From assembly GCA_018969355.1 (NCBI GenBank), contig JAGWYO010000013.1, forward strand, positions 1 through 39,711: DNA of 39,711 nucleotides, given 5' to 3'. Source of the DNA: Actinomycetales bacterium (GTDB lineage Bacteria; Actinomycetota; Actinomycetes; Nanopelagicales; Nanopelagicaceae). Below, one piece after another: positions 1 to 9,607 of this stretch (within the stretch, counting starts at the first letter, position 1; each line of letters opens with the position of its first letter). The translations under genes and the position numbers were made by a program. A model generated the notes under the pieces. The model was not told the origin of the DNA. It did no database searches and saw only the letters and a program-made list of their open reading frames with translations.

Positions 1-1
1 G

Positions 2-133
2 GGTGGATTCCGAGGGGGACTAGTAGTTGCCCAGGGAACTCCTGAAGATGTTGCCACAGTAAAGACCAGTTACACCGGTCAGTTCCTAGGTGAAATATTG
101 GCCAATAACCGCAAAGTAGCGACTAAGAAGTAA
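2..133 (+). CDS. uvrA: UvrABC excinuclease subunit A, C-terminal end (partial)
   Basis: This is the last 43 codons of a gene that begins before the window; the stop is TAA at 131-133. The translation carries the UvrA C-terminal signature: glycine-rich GGFRGG, then [12 protein letters not shown], then SYTGQFL. UvrA is the damage-recognition ATPase of nucleotide excision repair and hands DNA to UvrB. Only the tail is visible, so its ATPase and zinc motifs cannot be checked. It lies 5 bp upstream of uvrC in the same direction, so the two are probably co-transcribed as a repair unit. Confidence 0.9.
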   Translation, partial: GGFRGGLVVAQGTPEDVATVKTSYTGQFLGEILANNRKVATKK

Positions 134-138
134 TCGAT

Positions 139-2061
139 ATGGCAGACCCCCAGAGCTATCGGCCATCGGATATTCCCAAACTTCCTGGTGTCTATCGATT
201 TTATGACGCAACAGATACCGTCATCTATGTTGGTAAGGCGATCAATCTAAAGAATCGCTTGAGCAATTACTTTCAGGGCAATTTGGCCGAGAAGACGTAT
301 CGCATGGTGCACCAAGCCGTACGAGTTGATTGGACCATAGTTGATACTGAAGTGGAAGCTTTGCAGTTAGAGTTTTCTTGGATTAAACAATATGCACCGC
401 AATACAATGTGCAATTTAGAGATGACAAGTCTTATCCCTATCTTGCTATAACAAATAAAGAAGAGTTCCCAAGGGTTTTCATTACTCGTAAATCTAAACG
501 TCCTGGTATTTCCTACTTTGGGCCCTTTACTCATACCTGGGCGCTGCGCAGCACCTTTGATGTTGTTCTAAAGACTTTCCCTATTCGCTCCTGCACCACG
601 AGCAACTTTGAGCGTGCCAAGCGAACTAAGCGCCAATGTTTGCTGGGCGATATCGGCAAGTGCGCTGCACCTTGTGTTGAGTGGATTAGCAAAGAAGATC
701 ATAAAGCGCTCTCAGATCGCTTGGTTAAATTCATGTCCAATGGAAATACTGACATTGTTCCAACGCTGCGCGCTGAAATGGAGCTGGCATCTAGTCGAGA
801 AGAGTTTGAGCGTGCAAGCAAGATTCGAGATTCTATTGATGCGATTGAGCGGGCACAGGAATCTGCCGAAGCTGCACTGCCAGAGAATTTAACGGCAGAT
901 ATTGTTGCTATTCACCATGACGGAGCACATGCTGCAGGCTCGATTTTCATTGTGCGAGGCGGTGCCATTAAAGGATCTCGATCATGGATTGTGGACCAAA
1001 GTAAATCCTTAGAAGGCGATGATGAGATGGGTGCTCTTTTCTTTTCCATCTATAGTCAGAGTGCACCTAGCGACATCCCAGCCGAGATTATCATTAATGA
1101 GCGTCCATTAGATGCAACAGCTCTTGAGAGTTGGTTAAGTGGTTTGCGCAGTGCACCAGTGTCACTCAAGGTTCCACAGCGCGGGGAGAAGGTTGAAATT
1201 CTGGCAACGGTGAAGCGCAATGCCCAGTACTCACTTATTCAGTTTTTAAGTAAACGTGCCAATGATGCAGCAGTCAGTGGCAAGGCGCTGCTTGAAATAG
1301 AAGAAGCTCTGGATCTTGCGCGCACACCACTTCGCATTGAATGCTTTGACATCTCAAATATTTCGGGCACATCTGTGGTTGCGTCAATGGTTGTCTTTGA
1401 AGATGGATTAGCAAAGAAGAGTGAATATCGCAGGTTCATCATTAATACTAATGAGGGATTTGATGACACAAGAGCTATGCATCAAGTGATAACTCGCCGC
1501 CTCAAGAGATTGCTCGATGATCGCTCTGTAGATGAAGCTGAAGTGGCAGAGCTGGGTGGCAAGTTGAGTAAGTTCTCATATCCACCACAACTCATTGTTG
1601 TTGATGGTGGGCAGCCGCAAGTAAATGCAGCTGCCCGAGCATTAGCTGAATTAGGTATCACCGATATTGCTTTGTGTGGTTTGGCTAAGAGATTAGAAGA
1701 AGTGTGGGTTCCGGGTTCATCGGACCCACTTATCCTTCCTCGCTCCAGTGAAGGTCTCTATCTCTTACAACGCATACGCGATGAGGCGCATAGATTTGCA
1801 ATTACGTTCCATCGCTCACGCCGATCCAAAGTCATGTTGGAGTCAGTTTTAGATGAGATTCCACAACTGGGTCAGGCACGCAGAAAAGCGTTGTTGGAGC
1901 GCTTTGGTTCAGTAGCGGCAATCCGTAAAGCAACGGTGGAGGATATCGCTGCAACTCCAGGGATCGGTAGCAAGATAGCAGCAGTGATTGGTGAGCAACT
2001 TGCTGCTATGAGCACTCAGCAGGTTAATACAATTACCGGTGAAATTGTGGATAGCAAGTGA
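139..2061 (+). CDS. uvrC: UvrABC excinuclease subunit C
   Basis: A 640-residue protein, normal for UvrC, which makes the two incisions flanking a lesion once UvrB is bound. The N-terminal GIY-YIG nuclease is clear: PGVY at about residues 16-19, VIYVGK at 28-33 and Arg40. A UvrB-interacting UVR segment lies near residues 207-233. The RNase H-like 5'-incision domain shows ECFDISN and VVDGGQPQV, and a helix-hairpin-helix pair ends the protein (IPQLGQARRKALL, then TPGIGSKIA). The ATG at 139 follows the uvrA stop by 5 bp and has no convincing ribosome-binding site, so translation is probably coupled to uvrA. The stop TGA shares its last base with the next gene's ATG. Confidence 0.97.
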   Translation: MADPQSYRPSDIPKLPGVYRFYDATDTVIYVGKAINLKNRLSNYFQGNLAEKTYRMVHQAVRVDWTIVDTEVEALQLEFSWIKQYAPQYNVQFRDDKSYPYLAITNKEEFPRVFITRKSKRPGISYFGPFTHTWALRSTFDVVLKTFPIRSCTTSNFERAKRTKRQCLLGDIGKCAAPCVEWISKEDHKALSDRLVKFMSNGNTDIVPTLRAEMELASSREEFERASKIRDSIDAIERAQESAEAALPENLTADIVAIHHDGAHAAGSIFIVRGGAIKGSRSWIVDQSKSLEGDDEMGALFFSIYSQSAPSDIPAEIIINERPLDATALESWLSGLRSAPVSLKVPQRGEKVEILATVKRNAQYSLIQFLSKRANDAAVSGKALLEIEEALDLARTPLRIECFDISNISGTSVVASMVVFEDGLAKKSEYRRFIINTNEGFDDTRAMHQVITRRLKRLLDDRSVDEAEVAELGGKLSKFSYPPQLIVVDGGQPQVNAAARALAELGITDIALCGLAKRLEEVWVPGSSDPLILPRSSEGLYLLQRIRDEAHRFAITFHRSRRSKVMLESVLDEIPQLGQARRKALLERFGSVAAIRKATVEDIAATPGIGSKIAAVIGEQLAAMSTQQVNTITGEIVDSK

Positions 2062-3041
2062 TGAGTCCAGATTTCTTTGATACAACAAGCGATGAGCAAG
2101 TAGAGTCTTTTACTAACTGCGCACGTGAGATGCTTGTGGGTTATGGCCTGAATGATGTTGAAGTGCAGTGCATTAATTATGAGTTCAATGCAACTTTTTC
2201 GGTAGTAACTGGAAGCGGTGATAAGTACGCTTTACGTATAAATATTAACTCAACTCGCACTCTAAAGAATATACAGAGTGAAATTGAGTTTGTTAACTTT
2301 ATATCCAAAACCCCAGGGATTAAAGTAGCAAGACCAGTTGCAAATAAGGATGAGAGTTTTATCTCCTCCATTCTCCATGCTGAGTCTGGGCGAATTTTTC
2401 ATGGAGTTCTCTATACATGGCTTGAAGGCGAAGTGATTGGTGACGAACCAACTCATGAACAATTAATGACACTCGGTGCAGCAATGGCCAAGTTACATCA
2501 ATGCTCACGTCAATTTGAAATTTCTGAAAAAGCCGAGCTTCCTACTTTTAGTCATTGGTTGTGGGGGACAGATGACTTTTTGCTCAGTTCCAAGAGCCAG
2601 CTCACAACGGAGCAGTTCACAGCTATTGAGCAAGCTATTGAAATCATTGAAGCCGATACCCGTGATTTATTTGCGGCAAATCCCACGCAAGTCATTCATG
2701 GAGATCTGCATGGCTGGAACTTGATGTGGCATGAAGGCGAACTCTTCATCTTTGATTTTGATGACTCTGGCTTTGGCATTGCACACCAAGATTTAGCAAT
2801 CACCTTGTATTACTTAGATACACCTGAGCAGGATGCTGCGGTGCTAGAGGGATATAGAACAGTTTGTGAATTGCCTGACTATACGAAGGCTCAAATGGAC
2901 TCCCTGCTGCTGCAGCGTCGACTTGTCCTACTTAACTATCTCTATGAGACTAAGAATCCTGAACATAAAGAGATGCTGCCTGCTTATTTGGAGAAAAGCA
3001 TGGAGCGTGTGAGCGGGTTCTTGACAGGTGTAAGAGGATAA
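2061..3041 (+). CDS. APH-fold phosphotransferase (aminoglycoside/homoserine kinase-like)
   Basis: A 326-residue kinase of the APH/choline-kinase superfamily. The Brenner motif HGDLHGWN (residues 213-220) supplies the catalytic Asp215 and metal-binding Asn220, and FDFDD (231-235) supplies the second metal-binding Asp232. The N-lobe strand YALRI near residue 57 has Arg where many relatives have Lys, as in SrkA or homoserine-kinase-like members. The substrate is not identifiable; a small-molecule hydroxyl or a protein Ser/Thr are both possible, and antibiotic resistance is not implied. The ATG at 2061 overlaps the uvrC stop by one base; an in-frame GTG one codon earlier is an alternative. By eye its first third is more A+T-rich than the flanking genes. 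It separates uvrC from rapZ, which are usually adjacent in actinobacteria. Confidence 0.8.
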   Translation: MSPDFFDTTSDEQVESFTNCAREMLVGYGLNDVEVQCINYEFNATFSVVTGSGDKYALRININSTRTLKNIQSEIEFVNFISKTPGIKVARPVANKDESFISSILHAESGRIFHGVLYTWLEGEVIGDEPTHEQLMTLGAAMAKLHQCSRQFEISEKAELPTFSHWLWGTDDFLLSSKSQLTTEQFTAIEQAIEIIEADTRDLFAANPTQVIHGDLHGWNLMWHEGELFIFDFDDSGFGIAHQDLAITLYYLDTPEQDAAVLEGYRTVCELPDYTKAQMDSLLLQRRLVLLNYLYETKNPEHKEMLPAYLEKSMERVSGFLTGVRG

Positions 3042-3045
3042 AGCC

Positions 3046-3903
3046 ATGACTGGCAATGAGACTTTAGTCCTGACGGGGATGTCTGGAGCCGGACGTTCAA
3101 CGGTGGCGCATGCTCTAGAAGATTTAGGGTGGTATGTAGTTGATAATTTGCCGCCAGCATTGCTACCAGCTTTAGTCGGCAAAGGCACAGGCTCTGAAGA
3201 TAAAGAGTATGCAGTCGTGGTTGATGTTCGTGGAGGTCATTTCTTTGATGAGTTAACGGCAGCACTTGCGGAGTTGAAAAGAAATGGATCGTCATACCGA
3301 CTAGTATTCTTGGATGCGACCGATCAAGCTTTAGTACAGCGCTTTGAATCCACTCGCAGACCACACCCTTTACAAGGTGGAGATCGCATCCTGGATGGAA
3401 TTGCACGCGAGCGGGTCGCACTAGAGGAAGTTCGAGCCGAATGTGATGTTGCCATCGATACGACAAATTTGAATGTGCACCAACTCGAAAAGAGAATTGG
3501 TGAGATTTTTGGCGGTGGCAAGATTCAAGGGATTCGCATCAGTGTCCTTTCCTTTGGCTATAAGTATGGAATCCCAGTTGATTCAGATTTAGTTTTGGAT
3601 TGCCGCTTTATTCCAAACCCCCATTGGATCCCTGAACTGCGTTCACTTACTGGATTAACGACACAAGTGAGTGACAAGGTTTTGGGTAGTGAAGGTGTGA
3701 GTGATTTTGTGAAAGATTACGTTGCACTCATCAATTCGATGATTCCTGGATATATGCATGAGGGTAAAAAGTATGTGACTATCTCTGTTGGCTGTACTGG
3801 TGGCAAGCATCGAAGCGTTGCCGTTGCCCAAGAGATTGCTCACCAACTCAACTCCACTGATTGCTCTGCTTATGCAACACATCGAGATGTTGGGCGAGAA
3901 TAG
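3046..3903 (+). CDS. rapZ: RNase adapter / nucleotide-binding protein RapZ (YvcJ family)
   Basis: A 285-residue RapZ/YvcJ-family P-loop protein of typical length. The Walker A motif GMSGAGRST occupies residues 11-19, followed by the family stretch VVDNLPPALLP. The C-terminal domain has FGYKYGIP, the D-RFIPNPHW segment and the hallmark GCTGGKHRSV. In E. coli RapZ delivers sRNA GlmZ to RNase E; in Gram-positives the family hydrolyses ATP/GTP and its regulatory role is less clear, so the name marks the family rather than the mechanism. It starts 5 bp after the kinase gene with a purine-rich AAGAGG upstream. It belongs to the conserved rapZ-yvcK-whiA block. Confidence 0.93.
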   Translation: MTGNETLVLTGMSGAGRSTVAHALEDLGWYVVDNLPPALLPALVGKGTGSEDKEYAVVVDVRGGHFFDELTAALAELKRNGSSYRLVFLDATDQALVQRFESTRRPHPLQGGDRILDGIARERVALEEVRAECDVAIDTTNLNVHQLEKRIGEIFGGGKIQGIRISVLSFGYKYGIPVDSDLVLDCRFIPNPHWIPELRSLTGLTTQVSDKVLGSEGVSDFVKDYVALINSMIPGYMHEGKKYVTISVGCTGGKHRSVAVAQEIAHQLNSTDCSAYATHRDVGRE

Positions 3904-3906
3904 GTA

Positions 3907-4851
3907 GTGCAAAAAGTAGTTGCACTAGGGGGAGGCCATGGCCTTGCCGCAACGTTGTCGGCGCTTCGCAAACTGACACATGAAATAACTGCGGTAGTCA
4001 CAGTTGCTGACAATGGTGGCTCTAGTGGTCGGCTGCGAGAAGAGTTTCCAATTTTGCCTCCAGGAGATTTGCGTATGGCACTTGCTGCATTATGTGCAGA
4101 TGATGAGTGGGGGCGCACATGGGCCCACATCATGCAACATCGCTTTGAAAGTCAAGGACCGCTCAATGGCCATGCGATGGGCAATCTCTTGCTGGCATCG
4201 CTATGGAATGAGAATGAAGATCCAGTCATTGGTTTAGATCGCGTCGGTCAGTTATTGAAAGTTATTGGCCGAGTTCTGCCTATGGCAGATACTGCCTTAG
4301 ATATTGAAGGAACATTTAATACTTCAACAGGGCGTATTGTTGTGAGGGGGCAAAAGGAAGTTGCCACAGCTAAAGGACGCATTGAATCACTGCGGGTCAT
4401 TCCTGAAAATCCACAGGCAAGATTAGAAGCACTTACCGCTATTCGTGTAGCCGACTGGATAACAATGGGTCCTGGATCGTGGTTTTCCTCCGTTATGCCA
4501 CATTTGATGGTGCCAATGCAGCACGATGCTCTAGTTCGCACAAAAGCTAAGAAGATATTGATTCTCAATCTAGATGCCACCAGTTCTACAACTGGTGAAG
4601 AGTTTGCCGGTTCCACACCAGAAGAGCACCTTGAGTTTTTTCACTCATATGCCCCGCAAGTAAAGATTGATTACTGCCTAGTTGATTCATCTGTGGTCCG
4701 AGACTCTGCTGCCCTTGATGATGCAGCGGCAAAAATGGGGGGAAAGGTGATTGCAGCCGATATTCGCAAGGCACCAGGCAGCGTTCATCACGATGTTTCT
4801 AAATTAACACTTCATTTGGGCCACATCATGGGTCCAAAACTGGTTGGATAA
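3907..4851 (+). CDS. yvcK: Gluconeogenesis factor YvcK (CofD-like fold)
   Basis: A 314-residue protein with the YvcK/CofD signatures: [17 protein letters not shown] at the N-terminus, then [12 protein letters not shown] and [10 protein letters not shown], and later [14 protein letters not shown]. In Bacillus and Mycobacterium this UDP-sugar-binding protein is needed for growth on gluconeogenic carbon and for cell-wall homeostasis; it should not be taken for an F420 enzyme. The start is GTG at 3907, 3 bp after the rapZ stop. The stop lies 4 bp before whiA, in the widely conserved order rapZ-yvcK-whiA. Confidence 0.93.
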   Translation: MQKVVALGGGHGLAATLSALRKLTHEITAVVTVADNGGSSGRLREEFPILPPGDLRMALAALCADDEWGRTWAHIMQHRFESQGPLNGHAMGNLLLASLWNENEDPVIGLDRVGQLLKVIGRVLPMADTALDIEGTFNTSTGRIVVRGQKEVATAKGRIESLRVIPENPQARLEALTAIRVADWITMGPGSWFSSVMPHLMVPMQHDALVRTKAKKILILNLDATSSTTGEEFAGSTPEEHLEFFHSYAPQVKIDYCLVDSSVVRDSAALDDAAAKMGGKVIAADIRKAPGSVHHDVSKLTLHLGHIMGPKLVG

Positions 4852-4855
4852 CGCC

Positions 4856-5833
4856 ATGGCAATGACAGCTTCAGTCAAGGATGAACTTAGTCGAATCTCA
4901 GTGACTAAGCCTTGCTGTCGCAAAGCCGAGGTGTCCGCACTTCTTCGCTTTGCTGGCGGACTACACATAGCAGCCGGAAAGATTTTGATTGAAGTCGAAT
5001 TAGATACTTCACAAAGCGCGCGCAGACTGCGCAAAGATATTGCAGATATCTATGGACATGGCTCTGATTTAGCTGTGCTTTCATCGAGTGGATTGCGCAA
5101 AGGCTCACGCTATGTTGTTCGTGTCATTGAAGCCGGAGACGCCCTTGCTAGACAAACTGGTTTAGTAGATGCAAATGGCCGTCCAGTGAGAGGATTACCT
5201 CCACAAGTAGTCTCTGCTGCTATCTGTGATTCAGAGGCAGCATGGCGCGGAGCTTTTATTGCTCATGGTTCACTGACTGAACCTGGGCGTTCATCCTCAC
5301 TTGAAATCACTTGTCCAGGCCCAGAAGCGGCCTTGGCCTTGGTAGGAGCGGCTCGTCGAATGGGAATAGTGGCAAAGGCCAGAGAAGTACGTGGTGTTGA
5401 TCGCGTAGTTATTCGAGATGGAGATGCCATTGGAGTTCTACTTACACGCCTTGGTGCACATGAATCAGTACTAGCATGGGAAGAGCGCCGTATGCGACGT
5501 GAAGTTCGTGCAACAGCTAATCGGTTAGCAAATTTTGATGATGCAAATCTTCGTCGATCTGCTCGCGCTGCAGTTGCTGCTGCAGCGCGCGTGCAGCGTG
5601 CAATGGAAATTCTGGGTCCAACAATTCCTGATCATTTGAAAGAAGCCGGCGAACTTCGCATTAATCACGGTCAAGCCTCTCTTGAGGAGCTGGGTTCACT
5701 TGCGACTCCGCCTATGACCAAAGATGCCATAGCCGGTCGCATTCGCCGCCTACTGGCTATGGCAGATAAGCGTGCGGGGGAACTTGGAATTCCAGATACT
5801 GAGAGCGGGCTCTCGCCTGATTTATTGAATTAA
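4856..5833 (+). CDS. whiA: Sporulation/cell-division transcription regulator WhiA
   Basis: A 325-residue WhiA with the N-terminal degenerate LAGLIDADG-like domain ([18 protein letters not shown] near residues 17-34) and a C-terminal WhiA helix-turn-helix ([26 protein letters not shown]). In Streptomyces WhiA activates division genes with WhiB; in non-sporulating actinobacteria it is retained, presumably for division or growth control. I chose the ATG at 4856 because the product then begins [13 protein letters not shown], as in other actinobacterial WhiA proteins; the upstream in-frame TTG at 4844 would overlap yvcK. It is the last gene of this run and is followed by a 140-bp regulatory gap. 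Confidence 0.93.
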   Translation: MAMTASVKDELSRISVTKPCCRKAEVSALLRFAGGLHIAAGKILIEVELDTSQSARRLRKDIADIYGHGSDLAVLSSSGLRKGSRYVVRVIEAGDALARQTGLVDANGRPVRGLPPQVVSAAICDSEAAWRGAFIAHGSLTEPGRSSSLEITCPGPEAALALVGAARRMGIVAKAREVRGVDRVVIRDGDAIGVLLTRLGAHESVLAWEERRMRREVRATANRLANFDDANLRRSARAAVAAAARVQRAMEILGPTIPDHLKEAGELRINHGQASLEELGSLATPPMTKDAIAGRIRRLLAMADKRAGELGIPDTESGLSPDLLN

Positions 5834-5869
5834 GCACCGCTATTACCGAAGAGTTCATGCAATAGCCAC

Positions 5870-5878
5870 TGATATGAT
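5870..5878 (+). promoter_or_regulatory. Predicted extended -10 promoter for gap-pgk-tpiA
   Basis: The sequence TGATATGAT combines a TGn extension with a TATGAT -10 hexamer (5873-5878). No good -35 is visible, which is tolerated for extended -10 promoters. Transcription would begin near 5885, leaving an mRNA leader of about 88 nt before the gap GTG codon. Confidence 0.5.
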
Positions 5879-5889
5879 GGGTTCTAAGA

Positions 5890-5937
5890 CCCCAACGTTG
5901 TGGCAGATTTAATGCATATGTCAACGTTTGGGCTTTT
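5890..5937 (+). promoter_or_regulatory. Terminator-like leader hairpin upstream of gap
   Basis: CCCAACGTTG (5891-5900) pairs with CAACGTTTGGG (5922-5932): ten base pairs with one bulged T and a 21-nt loop, followed by CTTTTCT. It lies at the predicted 5' end of the gap mRNA. The left arm contains CAACGTTG, a perfect 8-bp palindrome repeated imperfectly in the right arm, so it could instead be two copies of a DNA operator. Confidence 0.5.
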
Positions 5938-5955
5938 CTATTACTAGCCCCTTGA

Positions 5956-6971
<1,016 letters not shown>

Positions 6972-6972
<1 letters not shown>

Positions 6973-8159
6973 TGTCAGATCTTGCACACTTTGATGTAGC
7001 GGGAAAGCGGGTTTTTCTACGCTGTGATCTTAATGTTCCATTAAAAGATGGTGTCATAAAAGATGATGGTCGCATTAAAGCCTCGCTTCCTACTATTCAA
7101 ACTTTGCTTGAAAAAGGTGCATCAATAGTGATTGCCGCGCACTTAGGTCGACCAAAAGGTGAAGCAAAACCAGAGCTTTCACTCTCGCCAGTTGCAAAGC
7201 GTTTAGGTGAGTTGTTGGGCAAAGAAATCATTTTCCCTGGCGCAGTATTTGGCGATGTTGTTACAAGCGCTGCTGCGGCGCTAAAGCCAGGTCAGATTCT
7301 GCTTCTTGAAAATATCCGCTTCAGCGGCGCAGAGACAAGCAAAGAAGAATCAGAGCGTTCGCAGTTTGCAGCAGAGTTAGCAAAGTTGGCCGATGCATAC
7401 GTGGGTGATGGCTTTGGCGCTGTTCACCGCAAGCACGCGTCAGTTTTTGATCTTCCCAAGCTTTTACCACATGTTGCTGGCACGTTAGTTGCAGCAGAAG
7501 TTGAGGTACTACAGAAACTCACACAAAATCCAGAGCGTCCGTATGGAGTCGTTCTTGGTGGAGCAAAGGTTTCTGACAAATTGGGGGTGATTGAAAATCT
7601 ACTTGGAAAAGTTGATGTCTTAGCAATTGGCGGGGGAATGGTTTTCACATTTCTTAAAGCTCAAGGCAAGGAAATCGGCACTTCCCTTGTTGAAGATGAG
7701 ATGCTCGATGTTGTTAAAAGCATAATTGAAAACGCTAAGGAAAAAGCCGTGAAATTAGTTCTCCCAACTGACATCGTTGTTGCACCCAGCTTTTCTGCCG
7801 ATGCCACACCCACACTTGTTTCAGCCGATGAAATTCCAGCCGATCAAATGGGTCTAGATATTGGTCCTGAGTCGGCAAAGGCATTTGCCATTGAAATCGA
7901 AAAGTGCAAGACAGTGTTTTGGAACGGCCCAATGGGAGTGTTCGAATTTGCTAATTTTGCTGCAGGAACGAAAACTGTTGCAACTGCGCTGACTAAGGTT
8001 TCAGGTATTTCAGTTGTTGGCGGGGGAGACTCAGCTGCTGCGGTGCGTGCTTTGGGCTTTGCAGACTCAGAGTTCGGTTATATTTCAACTGGCGGCGGAG
8101 CATCGTTAGAATATTTAGAGGGCAAGGAACTTCCTGGTCTTCAAGCACTTGGCTTATAA
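6972..8159 (+). CDS. pgk: Phosphoglycerate kinase
   Basis: A 395-residue phosphoglycerate kinase, which transfers phosphate from 1,3-bisphosphoglycerate to ADP. Visible family features are the N-terminal substrate motif RCDLNVPLKDG, the basic loop AAHLGRPKG, GDGFGAVHRKHAS, GGAKVSDKLGVI at the domain hinge and the C-terminal nucleotide loop VVGGGDSAAAV. The ATG at 6972 overlaps the gap stop by one base and gives the expected N-terminus (MSDLAHFDVAGKRVFLR); an upstream in-frame start at 6915 would lie inside gap and is rejected. It is the middle gene of the lower-glycolysis operon. Confidence 0.97.
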
Positions 8160-8168
8160 GGAGCACTC

Positions 8169-8945
8169 ATGCGTAAACCATTGATGGCTGGAAACTGGAA
8201 GATGAACCTTAATCACCTTGAGGCGATTGCAGTTACCCAGAAGTTGGTTTACTCACTTGACGATAAAGATTATGACGCAGTCGATGTTGCGATCATTCCT
8301 CCCTTTACAGATATCCGCTCCATTCAAACGTTGATTGATGGCGATCGCTTGCGCCTTACATATGGTGCACAAGATTTATCCCCTGAGGCTAGTGGAGCAT
8401 ATACCGGCGATATTGCTGGCTCTATGTTGCACAAATTGGGATGCACATATGTTCTGATCGGCCACTCTGAGCGTCGTGCTATTCATGGTGAATCTGATGC
8501 ATTGATTAACCGTAAGATTAAAGCAGCGCTTGCAAATGAGATTACCCCAATCTTTTGTGTGGGTGAGGAGCTAACTATTCGTGAATCAGGTGCACATGTC
8601 AGCCATGTGATTCGCCAGGTTCGCATAGGGCTTGAAGGATTTACTAAGCCAGAGTTGAAAAGGATTGTTATTGCCTATGAGCCAGTGTGGGCAATTGGAA
8701 CGGGCAAGGTGGCAACACCAGAAGATGCCCAAGAAGTATGCGCTGCAATTCGTGAAGAGATTGAAAACATTGGATCTGCTGAGATTGCTTCAAATATGAG
8801 AATTCTTTATGGCGGTTCAGTTAAATCCTCCAACGTTGCTGAAATCATGAAAAAGAGCGATGTGGATGGCGCTCTCATTGGGGGAGCCAGCCTAGACCCT
8901 GAAGAATTAGCCAAGATTGTGAAGTTCCACGCGCAAGCAGAGTAA
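8169..8945 (+). CDS. tpiA: Triosephosphate isomerase
   Basis: A 258-residue TIM barrel interconverting dihydroxyacetone phosphate and glyceraldehyde 3-phosphate. All catalytic residues are present: GNWKMN with Lys11, the electrophile His99 in GHSERR, and the base Glu171 in [11 protein letters not shown]. The phosphate-binding LYGGSVK and GALIGGASL segments near the C-terminus complete it. The start ATG is 9 bp after pgk, with TAAGGAGC as a good ribosome-binding site overlapping the pgk stop. It ends gap-pgk-tpiA; secG follows after 57 bp. Confidence 0.97.
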   Translation: MRKPLMAGNWKMNLNHLEAIAVTQKLVYSLDDKDYDAVDVAIIPPFTDIRSIQTLIDGDRLRLTYGAQDLSPEASGAYTGDIAGSMLHKLGCTYVLIGHSERRAIHGESDALINRKIKAALANEITPIFCVGEELTIRESGAHVSHVIRQVRIGLEGFTKPELKRIVIAYEPVWAIGTGKVATPEDAQEVCAAIREEIENIGSAEIASNMRILYGGSVKSSNVAEIMKKSDVDGALIGGASLDPEELAKIVKFHAQAE

Positions 8946-9002
8946 GGCGGCGGGCGCTTTAGCAGGTATCCTTTCCCTCTACGAAACAAGGAGTTCGACA
9001 AC

Positions 9003-9230
9003 GTGAAATTAGCTCTATCAATCTTGCTCGTTATAACAAGTGTTCTCATGATTCTGCTCGTCCTTTTGCACAAGGGCAAGGGCAGCGGACTCTCTGACCT
9101 TTTCGGTGGCGGAATCTCAACGAACTACGGTGGATCATCGGTAGTTGAGCGCAATCTAGATCGCATCACCATTGTTGTTGGTGGACTTTGGTTTGCACTT
9201 GTTGTTGCTTTAAGTCTTGTTCTTAAGTAA
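9003..9230 (+). CDS. secG: Protein translocase subunit SecG
   Basis: A 75-residue membrane protein with two hydrophobic helices (about residues 2-22 and 54-74) joined by a glycine-rich cytoplasmic loop containing GLSDLFGGG, the SecG signature. SecG assists SecYE in preprotein export. The start is GTG at 9003 with AAGGAG nine bases upstream. A TATCCT hexamer at 8967-8972 could serve as a -10 for secG and rbpA. Its place after tpiA is the usual actinobacterial synteny. Confidence 0.92.
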   Translation: MKLALSILLVITSVLMILLVLLHKGKGSGLSDLFGGGISTNYGGSSVVERNLDRITIVVGGLWFALVVALSLVLK

Positions 9231-9265
9231 ATCTTTTCAACTCACACTTTATAGAGGAGTAACAG

Positions 9266-9607
9266 ATGGCAAGTGCAATTCGTGGAAGCCGAGTCGGCGC
9301 CGGCCCAATGGGCGAGGCAGAACGCGGTGATTCGATTGCTCGCGCCTATGTGTCATATTTTTGCGCTAATGGACATGAAGTTCGTCCATCGTTTGCCGTT
9401 GAAGAAACTGTAGTTATTCCAGCCGAGTGGGACTGCCCTAAGTGCGGCTTTCCTGCTGGTCGTGATCGCAACAACCCTCCAAGCCCAATTAAGAATGAGC
9501 CATACAAGACTCACCTTGCCTACGTTAAAGAGCGTCGCACAGATGCTGAAGGTCATAAGATTTTAGAAGAGGCCCTACGCAAACTTCGTGGAGATGACGA
9601 AGACTAA
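9266..9607 (+). CDS. rbpA: RNA polymerase-binding protein RbpA
   Basis: A 113-residue RbpA, an actinobacterial general transcription activator that contacts the principal sigma factor and stabilises the open complex. The N-terminal RGSRVGAGP tail, the core YFCANGHEVRPSF, the CPKCG motif (Cys33, His37, Cys57 and Cys60 as possible metal ligands) and the basic linker leading to the C-terminal sigma-interaction helix (THLAYVKERR through EALRKLRG) are all present. GAGGAG lies just upstream of the ATG. Its stop overlaps the stop of convergent pgi by 3 bases. Confidence 0.94.
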   Translation: MASAIRGSRVGAGPMGEAERGDSIARAYVSYFCANGHEVRPSFAVEETVVIPAEWDCPKCGFPAGRDRNNPPSPIKNEPYKTHLAYVKERRTDAEGHKILEEALRKLRGDDED

